This document shows, piece by piece, positions 1 through 7,309 of a stretch of 10,547 bases of DNA. The notes under the pieces were generated by a model that ran no database searches, was not told the DNA's origin, and worked only from the letters and a program-made list of their open reading frames with translations. Every line of letters starts with the position of its first letter. Position 1 is the first letter of the stretch. Both the position numbers and the translations under genes were made by a program. The stretch comes from Sulfurovum sp. Its GTDB lineage: Bacteria > Campylobacterota > Campylobacteria > Campylobacterales > Sulfurovaceae. The stretch is taken from assembly GCA_020719895.1 (NCBI GenBank), contig DYPM01000063.1:1-10547 (forward strand), in the 5' to 3' direction.

Positions 1-2
1 GA

Positions 3-47
3 GAGCCGTCTGCTGAAGACCTAATTTTGAGCTTGCTCAAAATTTGA
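3..47 (+). CDS. C-terminal tail of an upstream gene (partial, unidentified)
   Basis: The window opens inside coding sequence. The frame starting at base 3 reads EPSAEDLILSLLKI and stops at TGA 45-47, leaving 33 nt before fmt. Its AT-rich codons and amphipathic, helix-like ending suit a protein C-terminus. A competing frame (bases 1-24, reading ESRLLKT) uses GC-rich codons unlike the neighbours, so I prefer the first. In related Campylobacterota, as I recall, a proB/obg neighbourhood precedes fmt, so a ProB or Obg tail is possible, but 14 residues cannot identify a family. Confidence 0.4.
   Translation, partial: EPSAEDLILSLLKI
23..44. repeat. Perfect 10-bp inverted repeat upstream of fmt
   Basis: The arms AATTTTGAGC (23-32) and GCTCAAAATT (35-44) are exact reverse complements separated by TT. 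A second, mutually exclusive hairpin overlaps it: CTCAAA (36-41) with TTTGAG (43-48). There is no clean T-run after either stem, so this is not a textbook intrinsic terminator. It overlaps the presumed end of the upstream gene and could be a weak terminator, an RNA-stabilising 3' hairpin, or a copy of a dispersed palindromic repeat. It does not recur in this window. Confidence 0.6.
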
Positions 48-80
48 GAATTATTTAGATAAAAAACATAAAGGGAAATT

Positions 81-995
81 ATGGCTTACACGATTGTCTA
101 TATGGGAACGCCTCATTATGCTGAAGCGATACTCCAAACGCTCATCGAAGCAGAAGATATGAATGTGAGATTGGTATTAACGCAGCCCGATCGCCCTGCA
201 GGACGTAAAAACATAATGACTCCACCACCAGTTAAGGTATTGGCAGAAAAATATGGGATTTCTGTTCTTCAACCCAATAGATTGCGTGATGAAGGAGTTG
301 TCGAGGCGATTATGGCACAAAAGCCTGATTTTATCGTTGTTGCGGCTTTTGGACAACTTCTCCCCAAAACAGTTCTTGATATTGCTCCTTGTATCAATCT
401 TCACGCATCATTACTTCCGCAATATCGTGGTGCTTCTCCAATCCAACAGTCACTACTTTTTGGCGATATGACTACAGGCGTCACTTCGATGTTGATGGAA
501 GAAGGACTTGACACAGGACCAATACTTGAAAAAGTAGAATTTATAATACCCTTAGAGATTCGTTTTGAAGCATTAATGCAACAACTCACTTATGATGCCT
601 CTATGCTTACACTTTTTACTTTGAGAAACTTTGAGTCGATTACACCACAACCACAAAACAATACCAAAGCTACGCACTGTAAAAAAATCAAAAAAAGCGA
701 TGGAGAGGTGGATTTTGTAGATGTACAAGAGGTGTACAACAAATACCGTGCATTTGAAGGATGGCCAGGAATTTTTGCATTTAATGGTGTAAAATTTGAA
801 GGTCTTACATTGGTGGAAGACAGAAGCTCAAATCAACCTTTTGAACTTTTGGATATTGAAGGCGATAGTGTGATTATTGGATGTGCCAAAGGGAGTCTCA
901 AAATTGACACCATTCAGCCTCCATCCAAAAAAGCAATCTCAAGCAAAGTCTACTGTATAAGCAGAGGAATCAAAGTTGGACATTCTATTTTTTGA
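81..995 (+). CDS. fmt: Methionyl-tRNA formyltransferase
   Basis: Transfers a formyl group from 10-formyltetrahydrofolate to Met-tRNA(fMet), giving the cytoplasmic initiator tRNA. The 304 aa match the usual length of about 310. The N-terminal formyltransferase fold opens with MGTPHYAEAIL (8-18), followed by LTQPDRPAGR (33-42). The active site is visible as INLHASLLPQYRGASPI (105-121), with N106 and H108, and D144 in GLDTGPIL, equivalent to the Asn/His/Asp triad of E. coli Fmt. The C-terminal tRNA-binding domain starts near SDGEVDF (206-212) and includes RAFEGWPGIFAF (223-234). ATG 81 has an AAGGGA ribosome binding site at 71-76. It is the first gene of a tightly packed run and overlaps birA by 20 nt. 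Assignment is secure. Confidence 0.96.
   Translation: MAYTIVYMGTPHYAEAILQTLIEAEDMNVRLVLTQPDRPAGRKNIMTPPPVKVLAEKYGISVLQPNRLRDEGVVEAIMAQKPDFIVVAAFGQLLPKTVLDIAPCINLHASLLPQYRGASPIQQSLLFGDMTTGVTSMLMEEGLDTGPILEKVEFIIPLEIRFEALMQQLTYDASMLTLFTLRNFESITPQPQNNTKATHCKKIKKSDGEVDFVDVQEVYNKYRAFEGWPGIFAFNGVKFEGLTLVEDRSSNQPFELLDIEGDSVIIGCAKGSLKIDTIQPPSKKAISSKVYCISRGIKVGHSIF
963..968 (+). promoter_or_regulatory. Ribosome binding site fixing the birA TTG start
   Basis: AGAGGA lies inside the fmt coding sequence, 7 nt before TTG 976. This ideal spacing, together with the protein N-terminus aligning to the start of the catalytic domain, makes TTG 976 the likely start although it is a rare initiator. Confidence 0.65.
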
Positions 996-1611
996 GTCTT
1001 TACCTTCGACTCAACTCTATCTTGTTGAGGCATTAAATAGCGGTAGCATAAAAGCACCAATAGCGATTTTAGCTTTTGAGCAGACCAATGGAGTTGGAAG
1101 CAGGGAAAATAATTGGGAAGGAGGAAAAGGTAATTTTTTTGCTTCATTTGCCACTCCTCTTGCTCTTTTGCCAAGCGATCTTCCATTGGCTTCAGCGTCG
1201 ATTTATTTTTCTTTTATAATGAAAAAAGTGTTGATTGAATATAATCCTGCGGTTTGGTTAAAGTGGCCAAATGATCTCTATTTTGATGATACAAAAATAG
1301 GAGGAACAATCACTCAAAAAACAGGCGAATGTTTAATATGTGGGATTGGAATCAATCTTAAAAGTGGAACAAACCCTTACAATGCCTTAAAAATTGCAAC
1401 TACGCCCGAAGAGATACTAAGAAGATTCATAGAGGCTTTATTGGCATTTCCTTCTTGGAAGCAGGTCTTTAGTGAGTATCAGATAGAATTTTCTTTCAGC
1501 CAAAAATTTAGCGTGCATATCGGAAAAGAGAAGGTAAGTCTAAAAAATGTATCGTTGCAAAATGACGGTGCATTGGTAATCAACGGTGAAAAGGTATATA
1601 GTTTAAGATGA
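976..1611 (+). CDS. birA: Biotin--[acetyl-CoA-carboxylase] ligase, single-domain type
   Basis: Activates biotin with ATP to biotinoyl-AMP and attaches it to a lysine of the biotin carrier protein, mainly for acetyl-CoA carboxylase. The 211-aa protein starts directly at the catalytic core (ESLPSTQ, 7-13) and lacks the N-terminal helix-turn-helix of E. coli BirA, so it should not repress biotin genes. Core motifs are KWPNDLYFDDTKIGGTI (96-112, with the ATP/biotin lysine near K107) and GIGINL (123-128). A short C-terminal SH3-like domain ends in QNDGALVINGEKVYSLR. The nucleotide loop is GVGSRENNW (39-47), differing from GRGRRGRKW of E. coli. It starts at TTG 976, overlaps fmt by 20 nt, and its TGA overlaps the parA ATG by 4 nt. 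Confidence 0.92.
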   Translation: MDILFFESLPSTQLYLVEALNSGSIKAPIAILAFEQTNGVGSRENNWEGGKGNFFASFATPLALLPSDLPLASASIYFSFIMKKVLIEYNPAVWLKWPNDLYFDDTKIGGTITQKTGECLICGIGINLKSGTNPYNALKIATTPEEILRRFIEALLAFPSWKQVFSEYQIEFSFSQKFSVHIGKEKVSLKNVSLQNDGALVINGEKVYSLR

Positions 1612-2399
1612 GTGAAATAATCAGTATAGCCAATCAAAAAGGCGGTGTAGGCAAAACGACCACCGCTGTCAATCTTGCTGCCTCTTTGGCAAAAAGAGGA
1701 AAAAAGGTGTTGTTACTTGATATTGATCCCCAATCCAACGCCACTACTAGTCTTGGATTTGCAAGAAGCCAATATGAGTACAACATCTATCATGTACTAA
1801 TCGGAATCAAGAAGCTCTCCGAAATTATCCTCAAAACTGATATCAAAAAACTTCATCTTGCTCCTTCTAATATCGGTTTAGTAGGAATCGAGAAAGAGTT
1901 TTACTCTCCAAATACCAAAAACAGAGAGTTGATACTCAAAGAGCGACTCAAAGAGGTAGAAGGACGATATGACTATGTTATTATAGATTCTCCTCCAGCA
2001 TTAGGATCTATTACAATCAATGTACTTGCTGCATCTGATTCGGTGATTATTCCGATTCAGTGTGAGTTTTTTGCTCTTGAAGGATTGGCACAGTTGCTCA
2101 ATACTGTCAATTTACTTAGAAAAACCCTCAATCCTGCATTAAAAATCAAAGGCTTTTTGCCTACGATGTACACAAGTCAAAACAATCTTTCCAAACAAGT
2201 TTTGGAGGATTTAATATTGCACTTTAAAGACAAACTTTTTCATTTAGACAATGAAGAGGGATACATTGTAGTACCAAGAAATGTCAAGATAGCCGAATCG
2301 CCAAGTTTTGGTAAGCCTGTCACCGAATATGCTGCCAAATCCAAAGGTTCGATAGCCTATAACGACCTCGCTTCTGTTATTTTAGGAGAACAGCTGTAA
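1608..2399 (+). CDS. parA: Chromosome partitioning ATPase ParA (Soj)
   Basis: Deviant-Walker ATPase that binds DNA non-specifically as an ATP dimer and moves or separates ParB-parS complexes at the origin. At 263 aa it is a small chromosomal Soj-type ParA with no N-terminal HTH, unlike many plasmid ParAs. Motifs: Walker A KGGVGKTT (11-18, with signature K11 and catalytic K16), A' LLLDIDPQSNATTSLGF (35-51, D40), Walker B YVIIDSPPALGSI (123-135), and PRNVKIAESPSFGKPVTEY (223-241), the family's C-terminal signature with a likely DNA-contacting R224. It is coupled on both sides: its ATG sits in ATGA with the birA stop, and its TAA shares a base with the parB ATG. Confidence 0.96.
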   Translation: MSEIISIANQKGGVGKTTTAVNLAASLAKRGKKVLLLDIDPQSNATTSLGFARSQYEYNIYHVLIGIKKLSEIILKTDIKKLHLAPSNIGLVGIEKEFYSPNTKNRELILKERLKEVEGRYDYVIIDSPPALGSITINVLAASDSVIIPIQCEFFALEGLAQLLNTVNLLRKTLNPALKIKGFLPTMYTSQNNLSKQVLEDLILHFKDKLFHLDNEEGYIVVPRNVKIAESPSFGKPVTEYAAKSKGSIAYNDLASVILGEQL

Positions 2400-3277
2400 T
2401 GGGATTAGGTAGAGGCTTAGGAGAAATTCTTTTTGAAGTAGAACAAGCATACGAAAAAAATTTGGGTTCATTTGGAAGTGAAGAGTTGCAAAAAAATGGG
2501 GTTCGAATCGAAGATATCGAGACCTCTCTCATTGTTCCAAATCCATATCAGCCACGAAAACATTTTGATGAAAAAGCTTTACAAGAGTTAAGCGACTCAA
2601 TCAAAGAACATGGTCTTCTTCAACCTATTGTAGTCGTCGAAAAAGAGAATGGTTATGTGTTAATCGCTGGAGAACGAAGACTTCGTGCTCATAAATTAGC
2701 CAATATTGACACTATTAAAGCAATCATCGCTGATGTGGCAATTGATCAGTTTAAACTTCGAGAGCTTGCACTCATTGAGAACATTCAAAGAGAAGATCTA
2801 AATGCTATAGAACTTGCAAACTGCTACTCTGAACTTATTGAAGTACATAATATTACCCACGATGAACTCTCTAAAATTATCTCTAAAAGCCGTTCGCAAA
2901 TCACCAACACGATTCGATTGCTCAAACTTTCCTCTTATGTTCAAGAGTCTCTTATCGAAAACAAAATCACACAAGGACACGCCAAAATTTTAGTAGGGTT
3001 AGAGGAAGAAAAGCAGAGAGTCTTGACCGATACAGTCGTAGGACAACGACTTTCAGTTCGTGAGCTTGAAACATTGATTCATCACCAAAAAAGTGAAAAA
3101 AACACAGCAGACTCAAAAGAAAACACCCATCCAATTGTTTATCCTATCGAGAACTATCGTCATCAAATTGGCACACTACTCCCTTTTGAATACAACATCA
3201 AAAAAAATAAAATTGAGATCATTTTAACGCACCAAGAGGACGTTGAGAGATTTTTGCTGTTTCTTAAAAAATCGTAA
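2399..3277 (+). CDS. parB: Chromosome partitioning protein ParB (Spo0J)
   Basis: Centromere-binding CTPase that loads at parS sites, spreads as a DNA clamp and stimulates ParA. The 292 aa show the full family layout. The N-terminal GLGRGLGEIL (2-11) is the arginine-containing ParA-activating motif. The ParB/Srx core follows, with PNPYQPRKHFDEKALQEL (47-64), the CTP-binding GERRLRA (91-97) and LIENIQREDLNAIELA (125-140). The parS-reading helix-turn-helix lies around 153-176 (SRSQITNTIRLL). A lysine/asparagine-rich linker (about 230-245) leads to a C-terminal dimerisation segment (KIEIILTHQEDVERFLLFLK). ATG 2399 is preceded by AGGAG at 2384-2388. It is the last gene of the fmt-birA-parA-parB run. 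Confidence 0.96.
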   Translation: MGLGRGLGEILFEVEQAYEKNLGSFGSEELQKNGVRIEDIETSLIVPNPYQPRKHFDEKALQELSDSIKEHGLLQPIVVVEKENGYVLIAGERRLRAHKLANIDTIKAIIADVAIDQFKLRELALIENIQREDLNAIELANCYSELIEVHNITHDELSKIISKSRSQITNTIRLLKLSSYVQESLIENKITQGHAKILVGLEEEKQRVLTDTVVGQRLSVRELETLIHHQKSEKNTADSKENTHPIVYPIENYRHQIGTLLPFEYNIKKNKIEIILTHQEDVERFLLFLKKS

Positions 3278-3305
3278 AGTTTTAATTCATCTCTCATTAT
3301 TCAAA

Positions 3306-3314
3306 TGGTACACT
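3306..3314 (+). promoter_or_regulatory. Possible extended -10 promoter element before the atp genes
   Basis: TGGTACACT in the 65-nt parB-atpF' gap has the TGn extension and matches four of six TATAAT positions. A -35 box is weak (TTCATC, 3286-3291), but Campylobacterota promoters often lack one. This is the longest non-coding gap after fmt starts, hence the likeliest internal promoter, yet the match is modest and could be chance. Confidence 0.2.
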
Positions 3315-3342
3315 TACAACGAAATTTCATGAGGAGTTTGTA

Positions 3343-3765
3343 ATGCTTGACTTACATTTACCACTGATGTTGTTTGTCCTTGCGTTATTTCTCGTACTTC
3401 TATTTCTTCTCAATCAAATGCTTTTCCAACCTTTACTTAAGTTTATGGATGATAGAGACAACTCTATAGCAAAAGATCTTGAAGCCTCTAAGAGTATGAG
3501 TGGTAACAGTGACGAACTAAACGCTAAAGCCCAAGAGATGATTAGCAATGCTAAAAAAGAGGCAGCAGTAATCCGTCAAAAGGCAATCGACGACGAAAAA
3601 GCAGTTGCAGCAACCAAGGTTGTAGCAAAGCAGAATATGCTTGAAAAAGAGTATGAAGCGTCTATTCAAAAAATTGCGGAGGAGAGACACTTTCTTAGGA
3701 CTCACCTCCTCTCTCAAATGCCTCTCTTCAAAGAGAGTCTCAAAGCCAAATTTAGCACACTATAA
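3343..3765 (+). CDS. atpF': F-type ATP synthase subunit b' (second b-type stator subunit)
   Basis: Membrane-anchored half of the peripheral stalk that keeps F1 from rotating with the rotor. The 140 aa begin with a transmembrane helix (about 7-27), then FQPLLKFMDDRDNSIAKDLEAS (28-49), the b/b' signature of a helix leaving the membrane into a charged coiled coil. The remainder (to about 118) is Lys/Glu/Ala-rich heptad-like sequence, with a short distinct end (HLLSQMPLFKESLKAKF). ATG 3343 has GAGGAG at 3331-3336. A full b gene follows after 12 nt, so the stalk is probably a b/b' heterodimer, as in other Campylobacterota and in photosynthetic bacteria. It lacks the signal-like N-terminus of the next gene. 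Confidence 0.9.
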   Translation: MLDLHLPLMLFVLALFLVLLFLLNQMLFQPLLKFMDDRDNSIAKDLEASKSMSGNSDELNAKAQEMISNAKKEAAVIRQKAIDDEKAVAATKVVAKQNMLEKEYEASIQKIAEERHFLRTHLLSQMPLFKESLKAKFSTL

Positions 3766-3777
3766 GGAGTCAGTGAG

Positions 3778-4323
3778 ATGAAAAAAATCATATTCGGTTT
3801 GCTTTTCTTGCTCCCCGTTGCACTATTGGCAATGGGTGGTCATGGAGAAGAGAGTCGTTATTTTGAACAGACAGGTAGAATGAGTGACTTTTGGCCAAGA
3901 GTGATTAACTTCTCAATCTTTGCATCACTTCTCTACTACTTGATGGCAAATCCAATCAAAAACTTTTTTGTATCAAGAAAAGAGGCGATTGCAACACAAC
4001 TCACCGAGATAGAGACAAAACTCCAAGCAGCAAAAAAAGAGCAACTTGTGGCGCAGTCAAAACTTGATGAGTCCGAAGCAAAAGTAGCACAGATTATTGA
4101 AGATGCCAAAAAAGAAGCAATGATACTTGTCAAAGCGATTAGCGAAGCGAACCAACAAGAGTTGGAAGCGATGCAAAAGCAGATGAACGAGAAGATTGCG
4201 ATGGAAGAACGAAAAGCAATCAAAGAGACAATCGATGAAGTATTGAGTCAAAATATTCAAACCGATGATATTTTGATTGATGAGATGAAAGTTGTTTCAA
4301 TTATCAGCAAAAAGGTAGCGTAA
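3778..4323 (+). CDS. atpF: F-type ATP synthase subunit b
   Basis: Partner of b' in the peripheral stalk, linking the membrane sector to delta and alpha. At 181 aa it is longer than the usual 156-170. It opens with a signal-peptide-like stretch (MKKIIFGLLFLLPVALLAMG, 1-20), then a polar loop (21-39), then the real b anchor (about 40-60, RVINFSIFASLLYYLMANPI) and FFVSRKEAIATQL. A long charged coiled coil runs to about residue 155, with a small C-terminal domain for delta contact. Whether residues 1-20 are cleaved or kept as a second helix cannot be read from sequence. The ribosome binding site AAGGAG (3764-3769) overlaps the b' stop codon. The TAA shares one base with the atpH ATG. Confidence 0.92.
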   Translation: MKKIIFGLLFLLPVALLAMGGHGEESRYFEQTGRMSDFWPRVINFSIFASLLYYLMANPIKNFFVSRKEAIATQLTEIETKLQAAKKEQLVAQSKLDESEAKVAQIIEDAKKEAMILVKAISEANQQELEAMQKQMNEKIAMEERKAIKETIDEVLSQNIQTDDILIDEMKVVSIISKKVA

Positions 4324-4850
4324 TGGAAGTATTGATTGCAAAAAGATATGCCAAAGCATTGATCGATGCAGGTGGTGATATAGCAAGCAGTGCTACAACA
4401 CTTAATGCGTTGTCTCAAGCTATGCAAGATAACGAAATAGCACAAACTATCATTTCACCAATCATTAGTGTACAGACAAAAGTTGATATGCTCGTCGCAT
4501 CACTTGGTGAAAATGCTGATGCAAAGATGGTCAATTTGATTAAGCTATTGGGTGAAAAACGAAGACTTGATTTGGTTCCATTGATTGCAAAAGATCTCAA
4601 TGCAACACTCCAAAAAGAATCAAACCACTATGAAGGTGTCATCAAAAGCCCTACTGTTTTAAATGAAGATACAGTAGCAGATCTTGAAAATACGCTCAAC
4701 CGATATACAGGTGCAACCGTTAAATTGACACAAAAAGAGAGTCAAACACAAGGTTTAATTGTTTCGGTGGAAGATTTAGGTATTGAGATAAACTTCTCTA
4801 AACAGAAGATCAAAGAGCAATTGATTGATTTTATTAACAAATCTTTATAA
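4323..4850 (+). CDS. atpH: F-type ATP synthase subunit delta
   Basis: Caps the alpha3beta3 head and ties it to the b/b' stalk (OSCP homologue). The 175 aa match the family length. The N-terminal helical domain begins IAKRYAKALIDAG (5-17), the common delta opening. The conserved region near KLLGEKRRLDLVPLIAKDL (79-97) corresponds to the LxxNxRL.LL.I...F motif of the family. The C-terminal part, with NRYTGATVKLTQKESQTQGLIVSVEDLGIEINFS, is the typical beta-strand segment ending in the G(G)xxxxxxD pattern. ATG 4323 sits in TAATG with the atpF stop and has AAAGG at about 4311-4315, so it is probably translationally coupled to subunit b. Confidence 0.92.
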   Translation: MEVLIAKRYAKALIDAGGDIASSATTLNALSQAMQDNEIAQTIISPIISVQTKVDMLVASLGENADAKMVNLIKLLGEKRRLDLVPLIAKDLNATLQKESNHYEGVIKSPTVLNEDTVADLENTLNRYTGATVKLTQKESQTQGLIVSVEDLGIEINFSKQKIKEQLIDFINKSL

Positions 4851-4879
4851 ATAGTTACCAAACACAGAAAGGAGTAGCA

Positions 4880-6394
4880 GTGGCAAACAAATTGCAAGCA
4901 GACGAAATCAGTTCTATCATCAAAGAGAGAATCGAGAACTTCGAGATTAATGTAGATATTAATGAGGTTGGAAAAGTTGTAGGTATCGCTGATGGTATCT
5001 CAACAGTCTATGGTCTTAACAATGTTATGGCAGGCGAAGTTGTATCATTCGAAAATGGTGCAAGAGGACTTGTGCTTAACCTTGAAGAGTCAAATGTTGG
5101 TGTGGTTGTTCTTGGTAAAAGTGCAGGCATTAGAGAAGGTATGACCGTCAAAAGAGAAGGTCAACTTCTCAAAACTCCAGTCGGTGACGCACTTCTTGGA
5201 AGAGTTGTCAATCCACTTGGTGAAGCTATTGATGGAAAAGGTGCAATACAAGCAACAGAACATCGATTTATCGAAGAAAAAGCACCTGGTATTATGGCAA
5301 GAAAATCAGTTCATGAGCCACTTCAAACTGGTATCAAATCGATTGATGCACTTGTACCAGTGGGTAGAGGTCAAAGAGAGTTAATTATCGGTGATAGACA
5401 AACTGGCAAAACAACACTTGCGATTGATACGATTATCAATCAAAAAGGAAACGGTGTTCTTTGTATCTATGTCGCAATCGGTCAAAAACAATCGACTGTA
5501 GCAGCGACAGTTAAAAAACTCGAAGAGCATGGAGCGATGGGTTACACTATCATTGTTAATGCAGGTGCGGCTGACTCTGCAGCACTTCAATTCCTTGCTC
5601 CGTATGCAGGTGTGACAATGGCTGAGTTCTTTAGAGACAACGGCAGACATGCAGTTATCTTCTATGATGACCTCTCAAAACATGCAGTTGCATACAGAGA
5701 GATGTCTTTGATTCTTAGAAGACCTCCAGGTCGCGAGGCGTATCCAGGAGATGTATTTTATATTCATTCAAGACTTCTTGAAAGAGCAGCTAAACTTAAT
5801 GATGAAAAAGGTGCAGGTTCTATTACTGCATTCCCAATCATCGAAACACAAGCGGGTGATGTCGCAGCATATATCCCAACTAACGTTATTTCAATTACCG
5901 ATGGTCAAATCTTTCTTGAAACAGACTTGTTCAACTCAGGCATTAGACCAGCAATCAACGTAGGTCTTTCTGTGTCAAGAGTTGGTGGTGCTGCACAAAT
6001 CAAAGCAACAAAACAAGTTTCAGGTACGCTTAGACTTGATCTTGCTTCTTTTAGAGAACTTCAAGCATTTGCTCAATTTGCTTCAGATCTTGATGAGCAT
6101 ACAAGAGCACAACTTGAGCGTGGTCAAAGAATGGTAGAGGTACTCAAACAAGGACCTTATTCACCAATCGCTATCGAAAAACAAGTTGTGATTATTTTTG
6201 CAGGAGCAAAAGGGTATCTTGATGATATTACTGTTGGTTCTGTAACAAAATTCGAAGCAGATCTTATGCCATTTATGGATGCAAAATACGCTAATGTACT
6301 TGATAGTATTAGAAATGAGCAGAAAATTTCAGATGAAACAGAAGCTGCACTCAGAAAAGCAATAGAAGATTTCAAAGTATCTTTCCAAGCGTAA
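4880..6394 (+). CDS. atpA: F-type ATP synthase subunit alpha
   Basis: Non-catalytic nucleotide-binding subunit of the alpha3beta3 head; its arginine finger completes the catalytic site on beta. The 504 aa are full length. The N-terminal half contains the beta-barrel (about 25-95). The P-loop GDRQTGKTT is at 171-179, the Walker B-like VIFYDDLSKHAVAYRE at 259-273, and the signature PAINVGLSVSRVGGAAQ at 357-373, with arginine finger R367. The extreme N-terminus (LQADEISSIIKERIENF) is the delta-binding helix. The start is GTG 4880, five nt after AAAGGAG (4868-4874). It follows atpH by 29 nt with no terminator visible and precedes atpG by 12 nt. Confidence 0.98.
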   Translation: MANKLQADEISSIIKERIENFEINVDINEVGKVVGIADGISTVYGLNNVMAGEVVSFENGARGLVLNLEESNVGVVVLGKSAGIREGMTVKREGQLLKTPVGDALLGRVVNPLGEAIDGKGAIQATEHRFIEEKAPGIMARKSVHEPLQTGIKSIDALVPVGRGQRELIIGDRQTGKTTLAIDTIINQKGNGVLCIYVAIGQKQSTVAATVKKLEEHGAMGYTIIVNAGAADSAALQFLAPYAGVTMAEFFRDNGRHAVIFYDDLSKHAVAYREMSLILRRPPGREAYPGDVFYIHSRLLERAAKLNDEKGAGSITAFPIIETQAGDVAAYIPTNVISITDGQIFLETDLFNSGIRPAINVGLSVSRVGGAAQIKATKQVSGTLRLDLASFRELQAFAQFASDLDEHTRAQLERGQRMVEVLKQGPYSPIAIEKQVVIIFAGAKGYLDDITVGSVTKFEADLMPFMDAKYANVLDSIRNEQKISDETEAALRKAIEDFKVSFQA

Positions 6395-6406
6395 GAAAGG
6401 CTTATT

Positions 6407-7294
6407 ATGGCTAATTTAAAAGATATCAAGCGTAAGATTTCGAGTGTTAAAAACACACAAAAGACGACGCGAGCAATGAAACTTGTCTCCTCTGCTAAGC
6501 TTCGACGAACAGAAGAGTTGGCAAAACGCTCTAAGGTTTATGCCAATAAATTAACGGAGTTAATAGAAGAGATTGCACAAAAGATGCAACAAAACCAAGT
6601 CGGCGGATTGGATAATATCTATTTCCAAAATGTCGAAAATCCAAAAGTGGTAGATATCGTTTTTGTTACAGCTGACAAAGGGTTGTGTGGTGGTTTTAAT
6701 ACCCAAACAATCAAAAAAGTCAATGCTCTTATTGAGCAGTTTAAGTCGCAAGAGGTCGAAGTGCGTCTTAGAGCTGTAGGTAGGAAAGGTATTGATTACT
6801 ATAAATTTAATAATTTTGAACTCAAAAGCGAGATTGTTGGTTTAAGTGCATCTCCAAACTTTGAGAGTGCGGCAAAATTCATCTCAGAAGTAGCAGAGAG
6901 TTGTGTGAATGGTGAAACCAATAAAATTATTATGGTACACAATGGATATGTCAATATGATCACACAAGCCGTAAAGGTAGATCAGCTTTTGCCAGTAGAT
7001 TCTTCTAAATTAAAACTTGAAGTAGTCTCTACTTCTGAAATGGAAGTGGAGCCAGATGAAGATGATACTCTTTTGACAGGATTGATAAAACGCTACATTG
7101 AGTACTCTATGTACTATGCACTCATCGATTCACTCGCAGCGGAGCATTCAGCACGTATGCAAGCGATGGATGCAGCAACCAATAACGCCAAAGAGATGGT
7201 TAAGAAATTGACGGTGAAATACAACAAAGCACGACAAGAATCGATTACTACTGAACTCATTGAGATTATCAGTGGTATGGAATCAATGAAATAA
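6407..7294 (+). CDS. atpG: F-type ATP synthase subunit gamma
   Basis: Central rotor shaft that turns inside alpha3beta3 and couples the c-ring to catalysis. The 295 aa match bacterial gamma. The N-terminal helix ANLKDIKRKISSVKNTQKTT (2-21), continuing to MKLVSSAKLRR (24-34), and the C-terminal helix with EHSARMQAMDAATNNA (about 246-261) and LTVKYNKARQESITTELIEI form the antiparallel coiled-coil shaft. VTADKGLCGGFN (87-98) is the conserved start of the globular Rossmann-like domain. ATG 6407 has GAAAGG at 6395-6400. It sits between alpha and beta as in nearly all F-type operons. Confidence 0.97.
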   Translation: MANLKDIKRKISSVKNTQKTTRAMKLVSSAKLRRTEELAKRSKVYANKLTELIEEIAQKMQQNQVGGLDNIYFQNVENPKVVDIVFVTADKGLCGGFNTQTIKKVNALIEQFKSQEVEVRLRAVGRKGIDYYKFNNFELKSEIVGLSASPNFESAAKFISEVAESCVNGETNKIIMVHNGYVNMITQAVKVDQLLPVDSSKLKLEVVSTSEMEVEPDEDDTLLTGLIKRYIEYSMYYALIDSLAAEHSARMQAMDAATNNAKEMVKKLTVKYNKARQESITTELIEIISGMESMK

Positions 7295-7298
7295 TACA

Positions 7299-7304
7299 GA
7301 GGAG
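7299..7304 (+). promoter_or_regulatory. Ribosome binding site deciding between GTG 7307 and ATG 7310 of atpD
   Basis: GAGGAG lies only 2 nt before GTG 7307 but 5 nt before ATG 7310. Two nucleotides is too close for normal initiation, so ATG 7310 is the probable start and the GTG is part of the spacer. Confidence 0.65.
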
Positions 7305-7309
7305 AAGTG

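Noticed and set aside
5..17. Resemblance of GCCGTCTG...GAA to the Neisseria DNA uptake sequence GCCGTCTGAA
   Set aside because: Three extra bases interrupt the match, it occurs once, and the gene content is Campylobacterota, not Neisseriaceae.
3329..3343. Four-codon leader ORF (MRSL, stop) whose TAA overlaps the atpF' ATG
   Set aside because: It has no ribosome binding site of its own and is created by the GAGGAG site of atpF'; probably coincidence.
6905..6913. DnaA-box-like 9-mer (minus strand) in atpG
   Set aside because: A single imperfect match inside coding sequence, with no cluster or AT-rich unwinding element, does not suggest an origin.
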